DNA of 34,000 bases from Bacteroidaceae bacterium (lineage in GTDB: Bacteria > Bacteroidota > Bacteroidia > Bacteroidales > Bacteroidaceae), in contig JAFUVE010000055.1 of the NCBI GenBank assembly GCA_017483765.1, positions 1-34,000 of the forward strand. Direction: 5' to 3'. The position numbers and the translations under genes are program-made. Below, piece by piece: positions 32,094 to 34,000 of this stretch. The notes below the pieces were generated by a model, which was not told the origin of the DNA, did no database searches, and saw nothing but the letters and a program-made list of their open reading frames with translations. Numbering within the stretch: position 1 is the first letter of the stretch; each line of letters opens with the position of its first letter.

Positions 32094-33887
32094 ATGAACA
32101 CAAAAGACATTAAACCGCTGGAAGGTTTCGACTGGGAAGCGTTTGAGAATGACGGCGCCAAAGCGACCGACATGGCCGAAGCTGCCAAAGCCTACGAGTC
32201 AACCCTTAACAAAATCACTGACAACGACGTTGTAGACGGCGTTGTAGCCAGCCTGAACGACCGCGAGGTAGTAGTGAACATCGGCTACAAGAGCGAGGGT
32301 ATCATTCCCCGCAGCGAGTTCCGCTACAACCCTGAGTTGAAGGAAGGCGACACCGTAGAGGTGTACATCGAGAATCAGGAGGACAAGAAAGGTCAGCTGA
32401 TTCTTTCTCACAAGAAAGCCCGCGAGGCCCGCTCATGGGAGCGTGTCAACGCCGCTCTGGAGAACGACGAGATCGTAAAGGGCTATGTAAAGTGCCGCAC
32501 GAAGGGCGGTATGATAGTAGACGTTCTTGGCACGGAGGCTTTCCTGCCAGGCAGTCAGATCGACGTGAAACCAATCCGCGACTACGATACATTTGTTGGC
32601 AAGACAATGGAATTCAAGATTGTGAAGATCAACCAGGAATACCGCAACGTTGTCGTAAGCCACAAGGCACTCATCGAGGCCGAGCTTGAGCAGCAGAAGA
32701 AAGAAATCATCAGCAAGCTTGAGAAAGGCCAGATTCTTGAGGGAACAGTTAAGAACATCACTTCATACGGCGTATTCATCGACCTTGGCGGCGTAGACGG
32801 ACTCATCCACATCACCGACCTGAGCTGGGGCCGCGTAAGCGATCCGAAGGAAGTGGTAGAGCTCGACCAGAAGCTGAACGTAGTGATCATCGACTTCGAC
32901 GACGAGAAGAAGCGCATCGCACTTGGTCTGAAGCAACTGACTCCACACCCATGGGATGCACTGGATCCAAACCTGAAGGTTGGCGACAAGGTGAAAGGCA
33001 AGGTAGTGGTTATGGCCGACTACGGTGCATTCATCGAGATCGCACCTGGAGTAGAAGGTTTGATCCACGTAAGCGAGATGAGCTGGAGCGCACACCTACA
33101 CAGCGCGCAGGACTTCATGAAGGTTGGCGACGAGGTAGAGGCTGTAATCCTGACCCTCGACCGCGACGAGCGCAAGATGTCGCTTGGCATCAAGCAGCTG
33201 AAGGAAGATCCATGGAGCAACATCGAAGAGAAATACCCTGTTGGCTCTCAGCACACTGCAAAGGTACGCAACTTCACGAACTTCGGTGTGTTTGTTGAGA
33301 TCGAGGAAGGCGTAGACGGACTCATCCACATCAGCGACCTGTCATGGACAAAGAAGATCAAGCACCCTTCAGAGTTCACTCAGATTGGTGCCGACATCGA
33401 AGTTCAGGTGCTGGACATCGACAAGACGAACCGTCGTCTGTCGCTGGGTCACAAGCAGCTTGAGGAGAACCCATGGAACAACTTCGAGACCATCTTCACA
33501 CAGGACAGCATCCACACCGGAAAGATTGTGGAAGTACTCGACAAGGGCGCAGTTATCGCGCTTGAGCACGGTGTAGAGGGCTTTGCCACTCCGAAACACC
33601 TCGTTAAGGAAGACGGAAGCCAGGCTCAGCTGGGCGAGGAGCTCGAGTTCAAGGTAATCGAGTTCAACAAGGACGCAAAGCGTATCATCCTGTCTCACAG
33701 CCGCATCTTCGAAGACATCCAGCGTGCTGAGAACAAGGAGCGCAAGGCAGCAAACCAGGCAGCAAAGAAGCCTCGCCAGCCGAAGGAGCAGGGTCCTGCC
33801 ATCCAGAACAAGCAGGCCAGCACTACCCTTGGCGACCTCGACGCACTTGCCAACCTGAAGGCAAACATGGAAGCTGAGCAGGAGTAA
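32094..33887 (+). CDS. rpsA: 30S ribosomal protein S1
   Basis: A 597-aa protein with six S1/OB-fold RNA-binding repeats starting at about residues 43, 124, 216, 300, 387 and 472. The typical phrases are G-x-F-I-D-L-G-G-V-D-G-L-I-H-I-T-D-L-S-W and variants in repeats 3-5. The first two and the last repeats are more divergent, as in other S1 proteins. A charged, low-complexity tail (about 544-597, rich in K/A/Q/E) follows. The length is typical of Bacteroidales S1. S1 helps mRNA bind the small subunit, which matters in Bacteroidetes because ribosome-binding sites are weak. It has its own promoter and terminator, so it is monocistronic. Confidence 0.97.
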   Translation: MNTKDIKPLEGFDWEAFENDGAKATDMAEAAKAYESTLNKITDNDVVDGVVASLNDREVVVNIGYKSEGIIPRSEFRYNPELKEGDTVEVYIENQEDKKGQLILSHKKAREARSWERVNAALENDEIVKGYVKCRTKGGMIVDVLGTEAFLPGSQIDVKPIRDYDTFVGKTMEFKIVKINQEYRNVVVSHKALIEAELEQQKKEIISKLEKGQILEGTVKNITSYGVFIDLGGVDGLIHITDLSWGRVSDPKEVVELDQKLNVVIIDFDDEKKRIALGLKQLTPHPWDALDPNLKVGDKVKGKVVVMADYGAFIEIAPGVEGLIHVSEMSWSAHLHSAQDFMKVGDEVEAVILTLDRDERKMSLGIKQLKEDPWSNIEEKYPVGSQHTAKVRNFTNFGVFVEIEEGVDGLIHISDLSWTKKIKHPSEFTQIGADIEVQVLDIDKTNRRLSLGHKQLEENPWNNFETIFTQDSIHTGKIVEVLDKGAVIALEHGVEGFATPKHLVKEDGSQAQLGEELEFKVIEFNKDAKRIILSHSRIFEDIQRAENKERKAANQAAKKPRQPKEQGPAIQNKQASTTLGDLDALANLKANMEAEQE

Positions 33888-33916
33888 TCCACGAGCACAA
33901 ACGACACTACATAAGC

Positions 33917-33955
33917 AGACCGGAGCCCTACATAGGAGCTCCGGTCTACGTTTTT
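33917..33955 (+). terminator. Rho-independent terminator of rpsA
   Basis: AGACCGGAGC (33917-33926) pairs perfectly with GCTCCGGTCT (33938-33947), followed by ACG and a run of five T. It is a strong GC-rich stem 29 bp after the rpsA stop. Confidence 0.92.
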
Positions 33956-34000
33956 GAAAAGATAGATTCCGAAGCGAGGACCACCTCTTCAGACACATCC

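Overview
The window looks like a chromosomal segment of a Bacteroidales bacterium, most likely Prevotella-like. The evidence is the recurring Bacteroidetes promoter form (TTTG, about 20 nt, TAnnTTTG), weak ribosome-binding sites, and typical families: a DUF4468 protein, a 'putative porin', an UpxY/NusG-like antiterminator, a six-domain 597-aa ribosomal protein S1, and a dockerin-ended surface protein. The genus is an inference; no rRNA is present.

Layout. 1-1308: a secreted tandem-LCCL protein gene bracketed by a ~139-bp, nearly perfect inverted repeat. 1375-4124 (+): fabD, then a secreted GH13 alpha-amylase, ending in a bidirectional terminator. 4226-7249 (-): asnA, with a striking palindrome over its promoter, and pyrK-pyrD (dihydroorotate dehydrogenase B), separated by tandem repeats. 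7394-7736 (+): tRNA-Thr(CGT) and tRNA-Ser(GCT). 8009-12566 (-): a small lipoprotein, a 1240-aa beta-helix/Ig-like/dockerin surface protein and a 58-aa charged small protein. 12951-14922 (+): a lipoprotein HAD phosphatase and a secreted CE1-type esterase. 15061-20008 (+): a two-gene restriction-modification-like island. It is visibly more A+T-rich than its flanks and is followed by a MITE-like inverted repeat.

20339-23442 (+): a DUF4468 protein, a small membrane protein and a Porin_10-type outer-membrane protein. 23517-31878 (+): a nucleotide-sugar cluster of rfbD, UDP-glucose 6-dehydrogenase, rfbB, an UpxY-like antiterminator, a GHMP kinase resembling plant galacturonokinase, a sugar-1-phosphate nucleotidyltransferase, a UDP-glucuronate 4-epimerase-like enzyme and mannose-6-phosphate isomerase. 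Together these could make UDP-GlcA, UDP-GalA and dTDP-sugars for surface polysaccharide, with a possible salvage branch for free galacturonate. No glycosyltransferase, flippase or polymerase lies in the window. 32094-33887 (+): rpsA, with a clear promoter, a leader hairpin and a terminator.

Most notable items: (1) the restriction-modification pair, in which two methyltransferase-like proteins carry complementary defects in SAM-binding motif I and only one has NPPY; (2) exact 7-nt tandem repeats, often followed by 9-nt repeats in the same + strand order, in six gaps between co-directional genes; (3) the 17-bp perfect inverted repeat around the asnA promoter; (4) the galacturonokinase-like/nucleotidyltransferase/epimerase trio; (5) the inverted-repeat-flanked LCCL cassette.
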